Source: Sodiomyces alkalinus F11 (taxonomy: Eukaryota > Ascomycota > Sordariomycetes > Glomerellales > Plectosphaerellaceae). From it: a stretch of DNA of 64,000 nucleotides. Location: positions 5,908,346-5,972,345 of the forward strand of contig NW_021167080.1 of the NCBI RefSeq assembly GCF_003711515.1, read 5' to 3'. How positions within the stretch are numbered: position 1 is the first letter of the stretch; each line of letters starts with the position of its first letter. The notes beneath the pieces are model-generated. The model was not told the origin of the DNA. It saw only the letters and a list, made by a program, of their open reading frames with translations, and made no database searches. Position numbers and translations under genes: made by a program. This document shows positions 11,901 through 25,500 of this stretch, in pieces.

Positions 11901-14900
11901 CGGATAGAAACACGCACGGGCCTTGCGATAATTCGCCTAAAGAACTCTTGTGATGTAGGTACCTTAAGGTACAAGGTAAATTAGTACTTCGCACAAAGTA
12001 AGGTACTTCGTAAACGGGAATCGATACTGGAAAGCCAAGAAACATCTGTCTCGTACCGACCCGTGAGGGAGCGGGGACGACAGGGTATTTTCCCTTCCCG
12101 CCGGCCAATCTACATTTCAAAAGCAATGTTCCTGGTAAAGCTTTTCATTGGCTGAATGTACGGGCATGCCTACCGAATAAGGGAGAACCGCGTGATTCGC
12201 GCCGTCCTAGTCATGATCTGCTGGGGTACGATCAGACAGGCCCCGGAAACTGTCTGTACCTGATGTAATTACCTTCACACGGAATCATTACGTAGTGTCT
12301 GAACAATTATCGGAAAACGGTTAGTGGTCCTCGGAGTGTATAAAATCTTATAATTAATGATATAATGCCACCAAGCCAGTTTTTCTTCTTCGAAAATCCC
12401 CCCCTCCCCTGTTTCCGGGTTGCCCGGACTGGCGGTTTTCGTCTTGAACGAAACCAGCGGCAGGATCAGATCCTTCATTACGACCCCCCACGACGAGTCT
12501 GCTTCTATCATTTCCGACGGGCCGCCGCCATGTCTTACTTAGCAATACCCCACAGAAACGTCGCACTGATATTGGTTCTATTCCATTCGCCCTACCTACG
12601 AGTACCCAGTACACCGTACAAAGCAGGTAGGCGGCGAAGCCTAAAAGGTCCAAGGAACCCAAGGACGGTTGAATTGTGTACCTACCTTAAGGCATTGAGA
12701 CAAATCGTCGTAGTGGCCTGCGGCGTGGACCACACGACTGGGATCATGTGCAGGATACCCCGGTCAGTGGCAGACCAAGGGTTTACGAAGTACTTCATAT
12801 GTACATATACCTATGTGCAGTGCCTAGATACCTTACAGAATGCGTGTTGTTGGCTGGTACGGTAGGTACCTCCTGTCCTTTCTCCTTCCTCGTCGTATGT
12901 AGCACGACGTTAGGTAGGGTGAAGCAACTGGCTGCGTCGCTGCACAGGTCAAGCAGCATGTGGGCGGTCTTCAGTACAACGCACACCAGCAGCAAATCCG
13001 GCTTCATTCTGTTCATAGACACACACGGCGAAAGTTCCGGACTATGATAGTAGCATAATTATATGCTCCTATATTACGGACAAATATGCTACTTTGTCCT
13101 ATCCTAGGTATCCTTTAAATATTAGTGGACGGATAAGATCCCCGTGTCGTTCCCTTGGCTCACACACATTTTTTTCTTCATATTTGTTTTTGAGTATTTC
13201 GTAACACATTAGTTTGACCGGATGCAAACTGCAGAAAGCGATCGACTTGTACCTTTCCGGCCTCCGGACACCCAGCAGGTCAAAATGTCACTCAAGTTGA
13301 TTTAATTTCATAGTGCGAATAATTACCCTCCCCCGCTATGGAGAGGGTTGCACAAGTCGGGAAGTACTCTCCGATTGCCATTTCCGTCCAGCCGTTGGAA
13401 TTTGTCGATGCTCGATGAACTGTATCACATCTTCGGCCCGCCCCCACCTCCCGGGTAGTCCTACGTGTAGCCCTGCTGTCTACCCTTCCCTATCTCGGCC
13501 CGTCCTGCATGATCTTCGGATGCTTTGCGGTCCCCGATACACAGAGTCTAATCACTGAAACCATATTAATCTCTCATGTACAATGCCTGTGGGGTTGATG
13601 AGAGCTGGTAGCGGTTTTGCTATGGGTTGTAGTAGGATAAACGGAACTTGGAGACAACAAGCCACAGGGGCCCTGTTTTGGGACCGAGGACACTTGGCCA
13701 CGTGCCTCAGTTCGGGCCACCAACTGCCTCCCCTTTGGCCCGTGAGTCCGGTTTTCGTTCTGCGCATAGTTCATCGGTGAGCCCGACCCGTTAGTTGGTT
13801 GGTCACCGACTCGGTAGACGCGACTCGTCCTGCCACCTAACAAGGTAGCTGATGCCTCGGCACATCCAAATCCAGCTAATCTCGGCTCGTCTTATACTGC
13901 CCGGGCTAATGTAACGTGCTTGCCCAAAGCATTAATACCTACGCATGCCTTTTCCCGGGTAGGAGCTTTTTGCCACTCACTGTACGTTGTACGAATAATG
14001 AAATATCCCAGTTGAGGGCGTTTATGCAAGAAGCGACAGCGATATGCCCCTCGGGACTGAAAATTGAGCGTATTCTCCATGATCACGGGCCATTGGACTC
14101 TCTGCTTAAGGAATTGATGCCAGAAAGTCAGCAGGTCGTCCCTGTCCCGTCAGCCTGCGTTATGCCGTCACGGGTGTGCTCGGTACATACCGTAAGGACG
14201 ATTAAGGAGATGTTGATCGCGATTTCGTAGTTCCCCCTGTTGGCCAACCAGCCGATCATAGTCCCTGTAACGCCTGCGGCCACTTCTGCGACCGATCAGA
14301 ATGCGAAAAGCGGGTCCCAGACCCGTTAGAACTTCAAGGTCCGCTATCCATGGCTTTCCAAAGAGGTACCTGTAGTCAGCCTCCAGTGTATCTCAACCCG
14401 ACAACATGACGAATTCCGGTCCCATGCTCTCTGTGTTGTCGGGAGTGGGAATACAAGGTGATAGGGACACTTTGAGCCCGCCACATTAATTGAACGTCTC
14501 TAGCCTTCTCTATGTACACTACAGAAGGCCTGAATTGGGGCGGCTTCATGAAGAACTGGCCACACAACAGGACCAATGGGGATTGAATGCAAGGTTTCTT
14601 TGTCATTGTTGATGCCACGAATGGACGGTTACGGACCCGTCTCGTTGTAGCTGATCATGTCATCTGTCGATGGTCGTTCTCGGCATAGCGTATCTCACCG
14701 ATCTACAGAGTGCGGACAGTCCGGTCCCTATGGGTACAGATAAAAACTGACCTTATAATGGGAGGTGTACGAGAACAAAGAAGCTCGAAGTTCGAGGACG
14801 CGAGCTTTCGGGGTCTCATCACCCAATAGTGCCGAGGCTAAACGCTTTTTGTCTTGGAATGGTACATGGAGAAGGTATATATATAATGTACTACGCGATG

Positions 14901-16078
14901 AGCGCTTCTTGCCACCACAGGTTTCTTTAAACTCGGTAGTCGGAAGAAACGGGGTTCTATGTCGAGCTTCTGAGTGAAGGTAAAAGTGAGATGTTTCAAC
15001 ATCAATTGCGCTTCGGGTTTTTTTTTTCCTGCCAAGTCTCTCATCGGTTCAATTGTTTCGGGATCGATTCTGACAACATATCGCAGTCCGCCTGTTTTGT
15101 AACAATCCAGTGAAACAAGGACATGGACGAATAGAATTGCAGGTCGTCGTCATCAACGCATAATGGAAGTCTTCTCGATTCCTTGGTTGCTGACAAGGGA
15201 GGCACAGGCACAAACATTTGGTTGGTCAATCGGGCACCGAGCGTGTGGTTCAGGGTAACGACTCGACTTGGAACACCTGTCATTGTCTGCCCTGTACGGT
15301 ACTTCCCCGTTATGTTTGGTCCGGGTGGCTGCTGATGAGGACGGAAGCTTTTACATTCCGAAAATTTGAGTGGTCACTGAGTTGGCCGCACGCGCGAGTG
15401 GGTGATCGAGTTGCAGCGGTCAGCCCCGACAAATACCTACAGCTACCTTATAGTCGCGGAAGAAACCATGCTACATACCCACTATACATTGTACCAGCAC
15501 CCACCAGGCAAGAGCTTCTTGGTCGCCATGTCATACGTACGTGTACCTTGTGGGGTGAGGGACGCAACGACTAGTTCGGTACTTTATAAGGTACTTTCAT
15601 GTGTACGTTGTACCTAAGGTAATTAGGTAACCATGGCTAAAAAGCCCCCAGTCTCGCGAGGTAGGCAGAGTATAAGGTAGGTAGGTGTATACCTATGTAC
15701 GGCGTTTCTGCAACCGAATTCGTACCCAATGTCGAAGCCCTGCCCTGTCAATACGCAGGAAGGGGTAATCCCGCGGATTGCAACACAATGCAGCCATTAA
15801 GCGGGGCAGCCTCTGCCCGCTCTTTCGTGTTCCCATCCTCACGGGCCTCCCCGCTCACGCATCCGTCTGAGCGTACCATGACCCAGACTGGTCACACACA
15901 CAGCCAAGGGGGAGACAAGAAGAGAGGGGAGGACGTCAGCAAGACAAAGACGACGTTGCGAGGTTGTGCTTGAAGAGTGACTTGGGGGGTAGGGCGTCGT
16001 TACTTATTGCCCCAGGTTAGAGGGAAGCGATTGATCGGGAAGTAAGAATGGGGGGACGGACTAAAGGGCGCCGCCGCC

Positions 16079-16104
16079 AAAAAAAAAAAAAAAAAAAAAA
16101 AAAA
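16079..16104. repeat. Poly(A) tract of about 26 bases
   Basis: An uninterrupted A run followed by short purine and GAAAAT units up to about 16135. It may be a slippage product or the tail of an old retroposed sequence. No target-site duplication or retroelement body was recognised next to it. Confidence 0.8.
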
Positions 16105-16619
16105 GGAAAAAGAGGAAATGAAAATGAAAATGAAGAGATAAGACGACGTAACTGCGAACTGTGAACGCGCTTGCCTCTCTTTATCTTTTGCCCTTATGTT
16201 CTCATCAAGTGTCGCTGGATCCCCGACGCAGAACTGGGCGGCTAGACTCAAATCCTTATATATTCCTCGCGTACTCTGCATTGTGAGCTAAGAATCGCTG
16301 GTGATTACGTGCCAAAGTAATCGGTGAAAAGCCTGCATATTCCGGGCTGTTCTCCCCCATGGCAGCAGACCCTTGCGCTGGGCCGGGAGAGGGTGCAACC
16401 GTTGAGTGGATGTCAGCCGGCGCGGTGGCGGCGGACCACGACTGCAGTCCAAACGGCCAGGGCCTGGTACTAAAAGACACCATCTACTGGGTCCCTGCAC
16501 TGCCCAACGAATTACCACTAGAGGTACGCCGCCGCCGCCGCGTACGGTACGGTACGCAACGGTACCTACCGTCTCCTGCTGGCTACCGAGCCCCCGAGGG
16601 TGCATGCAGTAAATAATAG

Positions 16620-18043
16620 TGCCTACCTATTCCTTGGGTTGCGAGGCCCATCTTCTCTCCCTCCACCCCAGCCAACCAAATCACACACCCTCCCCACCCC
16701 CCCTTCCTTCTATGCATCATTTATTAGGTAGCCTTCGCTCTTTCTAATGCTTCCTGCTTCCACCCCCTTTCCTCCTTCCCGACCACGAACGAATGCACCC
16801 GACAACGGGGGACCCCACTCCCCACTCGCACCGCACCAGACTTGCGCAGTCTTCCACGTCCACATGAGGTGCGGGCGCAGAGCCTTCTCCTCTCTTTTTC
16901 CCTGATTACTTCTTCGGCACCATCCCTCTCTTTTCCAGTGTCGCACCGACAACTACTCGACATTTCCCTCCCCTAAAAGACCCGTCCTATTTTCCCCTCA
17001 CACTGCGAATACATACGCTTCAAATCAATCGTACAACAACCACTGTTCCAGTCATCCCGCCACCTACGCCTGCGCGGCACGCCCACGCCCACGCCTACGG
17101 CCATTATTATTAGCAGCGGGTTCCAGTCCCTGGCCCTAGCCAAGCTCGACCAACCCTGCTGGCTTACTTACACCCACGTTCACCCAGATACTAAGGTACT
17201 GACTTGACACTTGACGGTCAGGTGCCATTTCCCGGCCGTTCACACCTTGGTCTGGGCTGGGGTTCGTTTCATGCCAATATTGCCCTTTTCACCTGAACAC
17301 CCTCCGTCACCCAACTTGCTACCTTCACAACCTTTTTTTTTTTTTTTTTGCCTCTCACTCTCACCGTCTATCCAACATCCTCCCTACCTTCACTCGCCAT
17401 AATCACAACTGTGTGGCCGCGTATCTTTTTCCTCTGCATTATCATCCCCATTCCTTTTTTTCTTCCCTTTTTTCACCCACTGCAAGTGTTGGGCGAACAG
17501 AAGCGAAAGACGAAAGTTTGGAAGCCTGCACATCGGAATCCTGGAACTTGGCGAGGTCGCTCAAATTCCAGCCTCAGCTCGTCGCCTCTTATCTCAACAT
17601 TCAATCTCCCGCATTCCAGTGGACTTTCGTGCCAACGACGGCTAGTCAGCTTATTGTGCGGGCCGTGTTACCTTTGATCCCACGCTCATCGAGCCTCACA
17701 TACCACTTGACATCAGTCGCTCCAGGTCCTATATAGTCGCCTTGCCATTTGTCTAAAGGTCACGGACCCGAGTGCGAAGCACACGCCGATTTTGGGTTTG
17801 AAGTCTGTCGACTTGCTTTTGCGCGCTGGGGCATCGTCTGGGTGCTCGGCAAACAGATTGTCACCTCGCGCCAACACAGCGACGATCACGCTGCGGGTAT
17901 ATGCCTTTGCAACACTCGCCTTTTGCCCACAAGCCATATTTCCAATCCACCGTTCACCTAGCTAGGATCCGATCGTAGCCGTCGTTTTCTGAGGGAAAAG
18001 GTATCTCGTACCGTGTCATTGCTCCCCTCGCCGTCTCCAGAGC
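16620..18043 (+). promoter_or_regulatory. Upstream region and probable 5' leader of the Zn2Cys6 gene
   Basis: Strongly pyrimidine-rich on the coding strand, including an 18-base T run at about 17332-17349. This is typical of fungal promoters and 5' untranslated leaders. Several short ATG-initiated frames occur before 18044, so if transcription starts far upstream there would be upstream ORFs. No transcription start or TATA box can be fixed from sequence alone. Confidence 0.45.
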
Positions 18044-19538
18044 ATGGCAGAGGAGTTGGGACGAGGACCACCACCGCGCAGAAACCACGAGCCCTCCACC
18101 ATTCAGGACGATCAAGCCGGCAAGAGACTACCCCCTTTGGGTCCTCCAGCCACAGCGACGGTAGCAGTCAACGACCAAACGAGGCAAGCCATGGCAGCGC
18201 CAGTGACATTGCCCGCAATGCAAGATCATTATAGTCAACATCAGTACCAGCGAGGCACACAGCCGCCTCCGGACCCACGGGTCGACCCTCGCGTTGAGTC
18301 TCGCCCCGGCAATTATGCCGCTTCACCAAATTCCGCGAATGGGTATCCCCCGCCGCCTCCGTCGGCCGGTCCCCCGACCCAGCTACCTCCACTACAGCCC
18401 CCCGGTCCAAGGTCCCCATCGTACTCTACCCCCGACCCAAGGGACAATTATTACCAGGGCCGTCAACCAGCCACTCACTATTCTGAAGCCTATCCGCCAG
18501 ATTATCATCGTCAGGCTGGTCCCCCTCCCCCGCCACCAGCACGCTATCCCGAGTATGGCCAGCCAGCACCTACCCCGGGTCCGAGGTACGACTACCCGCC
18601 CCACGCTCCGCCTCCTCGGTGGGAATATGCCCAGAATCCGGTTCCGATGCCGCAAGCTGCCCCAAGGCAGCGGACGTCCATTGCCTGCAGATATTGCCGG
18701 AAAAGAAAGGTATGGGAGCAGGAAGCTCCGCATGGTTCGCAGAGATGGTCCTTTACTAATCGCAGAGAATTTCCAGATCCGCTGCAGTGGGTACCAAAGC
18801 GCGCCCGGCGGGAAGTGCGTGAATTGCAGTAGGATGAATCAAGAGTGCATTTTTCAACCGGTATCGTCATCCAGCTCAACGGCTTTTATTCCGGTGTCGG
18901 CCGTTCCTGGTGGCGTACCGCCAGGCACGCCTTTATATGGGGCATATGGCCAGCCACTCCATCCTGGTTCTCTTCCACCCGCTGGACCCCAAGCCCAGCC
19001 GCCGCAGCCGCCGCCACAGCAACCGCCTCAACCGCAAGCTCAACCCCAGCCCTATTCTCAAGGAGGAAACGGCTATTATCAACAGATTTCTCCGTCTCCA
19101 ACGAACGCCTACCCTCCTTACGATGCTCAGCGAGGTGTGGCTAGGCGTCGGCCTAGGGAACCTGAGGAGGGTGGCGACGATCTTCGCTTACCTCCACCCG
19201 ATCCCACTGGGGATGATCCGCGACGAAGATCACCAGCCGCGTCTAGTTCAAATCACAGCAGCCCTGGGGGGTATATGTCCTATCCTCCTGGCCAGCCTGT
19301 GCCGTACGGAGGCCATGCGCGGCACAGCCCGGGACAGACTCCGCTAGCTCCTTTGTCAGCCACGAGTGATGACCGCCACGCCCCGTCGGCTCAGCGCCAC
19401 AGCAACTCGTCGACGCCTGTTGCTCCCTCTACGAGCTCGGTCATGAGCCTCAACAACCTTGTCGACAACCCATCCGACATTGACAAGAACATGCTCGGCC
19501 GACTCAATCGGGGTCCAGCGTCTGGGGCTCGGCGCTGA
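18044..19538 (+). CDS. Proline-rich Zn2Cys6 zinc-cluster transcription factor
   Basis: A probable nuclear DNA-binding regulator of about 475 residues; target genes are unknown. Two exons, 18044-18709 and 18777-19538, are split by a 67-base intron (GTATGG donor, TACTAAT branch, TTCCAG acceptor). The intron sits inside the zinc cluster: CRYCRKRK lies before it and IRC after it. The joined cysteines are C215, C218, C225, C236, C239 and C246, giving spacing C-x2-C-x6-C-x10-C-x2-C-x6-C, which fits the fungal binuclear zinc-cluster family. The flanks are low complexity: proline/tyrosine-rich before (residues about 70-210) and Pro/Gln/Ser-rich after. No fungal-specific middle homology domain is visible, unlike large Gal4-type factors. 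The start lies in a fair context and no upstream in-frame exon is needed. The family is firm; regulatory role and orthology are unassigned. Confidence 0.85.
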
Positions 19539-22500
19539 TTTCTTTCTCTGTCCATAACTTGTACGGACAGAAGAAGAATGCAGAACAGCTGGACTGGACT
19601 GGTTGCACTCTGGGGGTTTTTTTTTCATTTCCTCTGGTTAATTTGACGAGAAATCGACTTTATCGGGCCAGGCGCCTCCTTCTGTTCCCCAAACCCCGGT
19701 TTACCCTGGTATTATTCACCGTTATTCGCCACCAGAGCAGCACTTTTCGGTTCGGTTCCGGCGTTGTAAAAGATACGGGACTCGTGGCACTGGCAACGGG
19801 TGGGCGGCAGCATCTGATTTCGGCATGGGGAGCGACAACGAACCACGGCATGCTCTCGCTTAGCGTGTCAACTCGAGGTTTCAAAAACATAATACGTCGG
19901 CAGACAAACGACATTTGACGGAAAGTGGGACGAATCTCGCGAGATGTTGAAGTGTGGGAGTCGGAATACTTATTTCTGTGCCAAACTTTGGTCAATTCCG
20001 GACGTTGGAGGATATTTCTCATGGTCATACTTTTCTGCTCTTTCCTGGGGGAGGTTTCTTCTCTTACTTTTCTTTTAGCTTTGTTTTCAATGCTTTCTCG
20101 CAACACTGTTTCTTTTTTTTTTTGTCTTTGATTTTTTCCTTCTCTGTCGTATCTGTTGATCTCTTCAGTCGCGATCGTTTCCCCTTCCTCTGAATCTTAA
20201 TGATGGATGGGTCAAAGATTGGCTGCCTCACGGCAAAACACTCACACTAGTTATGTTTTACTGCGCTATGCGTTTCTTCTTCTTTTCCTTTTTCTTCTTT
20301 TTCGTTTTTTTCTTGTGTTTCCTTGGTTGCCGTCTCGGAGGATTCACATCTCCGAAAGCGGCAAGATGGGAGAACACTTTGTACGCAACGAGTTAAAGTT
20401 TTCTGGCTCTGTCGGACAGTTCAGAGATTTATCAGCGCCGCAAGGCTATACTACAGCAATATAACAGAACAGGTCTCTTTTAAAAACTTTACAACTCCTC
20501 GGATAGCGACTGACAAGAATCATTAACCAACCAATGTTTGCCGTGAAATTTTATTCGAACCATCTCCACAATGGGGCTCTTCGACCCCTTAAGTAGGTAT
20601 TGAACTCAGAGTAGGTACTGGAGGAACGAACCAATCTTCGTCTCTATTAAATCACCAGGCGAGGTTTTCTATTCTATCCGACCTTTGGGAACAACTCGAA
20701 TTACTCCACCTCCGTGCTCTCACAAACAGTAAAGGTACATTACAGAGAAAGTTCTTCGAGGGGTAAAAAGGAACGGATAAGTAGCTATCCCAGTTGCTAC
20801 TGTCCAATAATTCTGCGGGTGCCTGGCATAGTGGCATCCCACAGCAGAATACAATATACGAAAAAGAAGAAAAAATACAAAGAGAATACGAAGAGGCGGG
20901 TGAATCAGTGGGGGTGAAGAGAAGCAACGTGGCATGGGGTTCGTTCCCGTTCTGGAGACACTTCCCCCCTTTTTTTTTTCCGCCCAAGGAAGCGCCGGGG
21001 CGGTTATACCGATACGTGGCAGGGCAAGGCACCACTTTCTGCTCTTGCTGTCTCCTACCTTTTCGTTCCCCTGAGAGATAGATGTTCAGGGGATCAGGGA
21101 CAGGGAGGTGGGCTGTTCATTCGCGAATTTGGCGCATCGGGTCCCGGAATGTCGATTCTTGTCCGGGCGTAGCACTGGTGCAAGTGGTGCCAAGGATGCT
21201 AAGAAGAACAAGGAGTTGCAAGTCGGCAAACACTGTAGAGAGAGGTACCTCCTAGTCAAAGAGAGTGGGAGGAGAACCGGAAAATTTGAGCGTGCCCCCG
21301 TGTCCAACGACGTTGACCCCGATTAGCTAGCTAAAAGTTGACCAGGATGTTTCCCTGTCCCACGAGCAGAGACATGCCTAGCCGCGTCCTATCTCGGGTG
21401 GGCAGGCACTTCAGTCGATATCGTGCTTCGTAGGGAAAAGCCTCATGTTGGCCAGGGGGAGGGGAGGGGGGGCAAAGAGTCATGGGTCGGCCTTAATCCC
21501 CTCTGGCCCTCTGGACTCCTGGAGTCGTTCACACCGCCTAAACGACAGCATCCTTGTCGACGGCGATATTTGGGTTACCCCCGCCACCAGATAGCCAATT
21601 ACTCACATGCGTGTCCATACTATTGACCCGCACCTGGGTATGATCGTTCGTGCGAGGAGAGGGGAAAAGGAGAGGGGTCGGAGAGAGGGGGTTCTGCCTG
21701 TGTCGCATCAGGAGTCTCCTAGCTTCGTTCCTGTCTTGGGTAGAGCAGCAGAACTTGGGAAAAAAAAAAGAAAAAAAGGGGGGGGGGGGCGTGAGGGGCG
21801 TGAGACGTGAGGCGTAAGGATAAAGTGGTTGCATGCCGAGGGTCGAGAGTCGGGACCAACAGGACTAATGCAACGCGATCTAGTACCGTTGTCGGTCGTT
21901 GGAACCGGTAATTACGGAATGCAACACTACAAAGTTATGCTAGTCAGGACTCAGATGCACCACCGGCGCGACTCTGGTGACTTAACACGGGACAACTCGG
22001 TGTAGACCAGCTTATAGCGTGAGTTGTCATGAAGTCTTTCAAGGCAACGATTGGAGGACGATCTATTGAGGCTATTGATCGGTTTGAGGGGATTAATTTT
22101 CTTCTTCATGTTCTTCTTCACACTCTAGCCCATTGGTGTTTTGACTGAAGAAGACGGCGTCCAAGCGAGTCGTAGAAACGCGGTTGACGCCAACTAAATT
22201 GCTGGGCCCCCTTAGACCACGATTCGACTCATACTTTTCTTTAGTTCGGAATGTTGAAGCCGTGCCTGCTTATTGTTTTTCTTTTTTTTTTGCCCCTTCC
22301 CTCAGAAGCAAACCCGAAGGGAGTGAGAGACACCATCGGGGGGGGTGTAGGAGTCGGTCAGTCGGACACCAGGAACGATCAAAGATAAAAAAGGATTCAG
22401 AGCTTGTTCTCTTTGGGCAAGGTTCATTATGGGAGGGACAAAGAAACCCACAACCACGGGACCATAGGACGCCACTGGTTTACGCTTCATGACGACCACC

Positions 22501-25500
22501 GGTTGTTGCCGAAGCCCGTGCCAAGCGAATGAGGCTATGAGCGCACATCAAGGGTTAGAAGTTGTTACGCTTACGCGGGGGGAGGACTCCCGAAGAGATG
22601 GAGAAACTGGCGCGAACCTGGGCAGTTCAGCCAGGCTAGGAAGCTCCCACGAGGATGCCGCGCTTGTAAGATGATCTTACCTGAAGACCCTAGCTCCCCT
22701 TTCCAAAATGCGGGACTGGTGGGTTGAGGGAGGGGAAACTACCTGCCCACGGACGATGCCGAAGAGTAGCGGTGTTAAGAAAGACGAGTATCTTGGCAAG
22801 TCAAGCGCACCACACGCACAGGAAGTGTATACTACCTTAGCTAGGGACAGTTCGGGTCTATGGGGGCAGATTGGAAGGATAGATAATCTTGCGAGAGAGC
22901 TTCGTTTGTGTAGGTAGTGAAACCTAATGGGGATTTCGGGGGCCGGAAGGCAGGGCAGCGGGCTCAGGAGTCAGGAGTAGGGCGGTTTGACATGAGCACG
23001 TAAGCCATGGGCGCCGAGAAGAAAGAGGGGTACGGGCAGCAGGCTGCAGCACCTCGAGGCCGTCTCGCCCTAATGGTCCAAGACGCTGACAGTCCGTCGC
23101 ATCGTTTAGCTGTACACTACGGGGTCTACGGTGTGCCCGTGGCTCGGAGCGCCAGTGCCTGGACAAGTACGTGTGCGGGAGGAGCGCGGCCCCCGGAAGC
23201 CAGCCATCAGAGCTTGCTGGCCATTCGACATTAGCGGGATCACCCATGCGATATTGCATCGCACGCAGAACGCAGAACTAGGGGAAGGCCGTACGACGGT
23301 ACGACCAACAGCATGCAAGGGGGGCAGGACGGGAAGGGGCAGAAAGACGCGAGGAGGGGGCGGGTGGAGGGGTGGAAGAGCCCGAGGACTGGCCGGGGAC
23401 CGTTGCGACTTTTCCCTGGCCGCATAGCCGTGTCATCACGAGTAGTGCTGAACTGGGGCGGCACCGTCACTTGGCTCTGCGCATAAAAAATACACAATAT
23501 TCCAGTATTGGTCCGAATTCTCGTTTTGCGGGCGGGATATCCCTTCCCCCTCTAGGAGTCTAGGGAGGAGGGAGTTCCTAAGTCTATGGGGTGAGTCCTG
23601 TAAAGGGAGGGGTGGAGTCATTAGACGGTGAAAACAGGGATGTGGAGCCGGCTACAGTAGAGCCACAACGTGTTCTCCCTTGAATGACTCCTACGGAATG
23701 CACAGTATAGTATTCGTTGTCTAACGTCTTCCGGTGAACTGACGTTGTAGATGTCACTGGTCAGGCCAGGCCGCCAGGCGGCGTTGGGCGGGATCAGGAA
23801 ATCTAGTATCTACCCGCCGAAAGGGGAAGGGCCCAAAGCCTGAAGGGGGGGTGGCTTGTGGGCTGACAAACACGGGGGGCAGAAGGAGGTACGGATATCC
23901 GGAGAGACCCGAGTCAGCTTGTCGTGTCAATTCCGTCTCCAGTCAGGTCAGCTCGAACTTCGAGGCCATACTGGGGACGGGATCGGAGCCTGGAGGGAGT
24001 CGACCTCATCGAGCATGACGTCCGTATGCCGTGAACAGTTTCGTTGTTGCGCCGGGTTTGGCTGAACTGGGGACCATCCGAATCGAAGCTGTGTGTCATG
24101 TGTATGGACTCTGGACTCTGGAGGACTGACAAGAACGAAATGCTGTCGTATACTACTACTTCGACGAACGGGTTTCATGGAAATGGCCCAACTTGCAGGC
24201 GTTGCATTTGTTCTGAACTCAGAACCGTAAGGTGAGAATCTTTAATAACATTCTCTTCAGCTTGGGGATGCATTGGAAGCCAGAAACAACGTCGGATATA
24301 TGTAAAAGGAAGGAGGGAAGGGGACAGAGTGTCTGAGACAGAGAGACGCGCACTACATTACCTTACCTACCTTACATGCCTAAGGTACCTTAATAAGAAT
24401 ACCGTACTCAACAAGATACCTTCCTACCTTACCCATCAGGTAAAAGGGAAAGAACTACCTATACCTTGCCTTACTGATATCCGTAGCCCACAGTACAGAG
24501 TACTGAAGCCGCCTACCTAATCCGCCTCACATATGCCTATTTGACTTTACTTACCAAGTAGAGGGTACCTCTGGGAGAAAGAGAGTTTGGTTACAAAGGA
24601 TAATGTAAATGCGTCATCTGTGATCTGTCCAGTGTCTGGTAATCAAGACCATAAGAGTGTCCTACCTAAGGTACCTTAGGTACCTGGTAGTGTCACTGTG
24701 TCTCACAAAATGGTCCCTTGGTACTTTATGTTCTGGGGGGTAATCCGAGACGCCGCGATGAAGGAGGACGACTAGATTACTCAAACTTGCTCCGAGTGGT
24801 TTGCCTTTCCTTTAGACATCTTCCAGACAACCTGCCTTCGTACCGACGTCCTCTGCTTTTTTCAGAGCCTAATCGAATTGCCGACTCTCCTTTTTGTTTC
24901 TAAATTACAACGATGCAATCCGGATACTTCTGGAGGCGCGGGAGGAACATTCCAGTAACTCTTCCTGCTTACGGACACAAGCGCCGACGGATTAACGTAA
25001 AACACAGCCCTTAACATGCCTCGGGCTGGCTGTTGGCACCCGGGCTGACTCGTGGTAACTGGTAAGTCCAGCCCCGAAAGGCGTTGTACAATGCTCCTCA
25101 GCTCCTCCATGCTCCTCCTACGGTTACATGTATGTCTACGGCTTGGTTGACTTGGTTTACGGGAATGCCGCATGCTCGTGCAGCTGTGCTGTGCTCGCCA
25201 CGTTTCTCCTTTGTCAATTTGTCTCCGGTGAGTCCAGTGACTCCAGTCCAGAACTCCCACGACGCGGTCCTGCGGTCGCTCTCTCGCATTCTCCGTCAGA
25301 GTCCTATCGAGCACTGTCTGAAGAGGTCGAAACTGACGATAACGAACTGTTAGAAAGTTGTCCAACCTCGCCGTGACCCGTTGCTCGTCTTGATAAACAA
25401 ACCCCTGAATTTCCCCCCAAGCACAATTTGCTGCACGGCGGTTCCCGATCTGGCGGCTTTCGACGTCCTCTTCCGAGTCTTCCCAGAGAACATCAGGTGG

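Larger units (their letters stand above)
1301..16600. other. Long gene-poor region
   Basis: I find no gene I can support in this stretch. Open frames are short, lack recognisable motifs and do not join across plausible introns. What it does hold is low-complexity sequence (T-rich near 2505-2566, C then CT then T runs at 5585-5642, C-rich near 4550-4580) and many copies of palindromic words around GGTACCTTAGGTAC and TACGGAGTAC. Clear clusters are at 4516-4550, 9960-10020, 11955-12012, 12662-12680 and 15582-15630. Base composition stays near neutral, unlike the AT-rich region at 52.6-60.3 kb, so this is not heavily RIP-mutated transposon DNA. Small or fast-evolving genes, or non-coding RNA genes, could be missed here. 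Confidence 0.6.

Noticed and set aside
12365..12865. 166-codon ATG frame on the plus strand
   Set aside because: Composition is irregular, it includes dispersed GTAC palindrome words, and no domain is recognisable.
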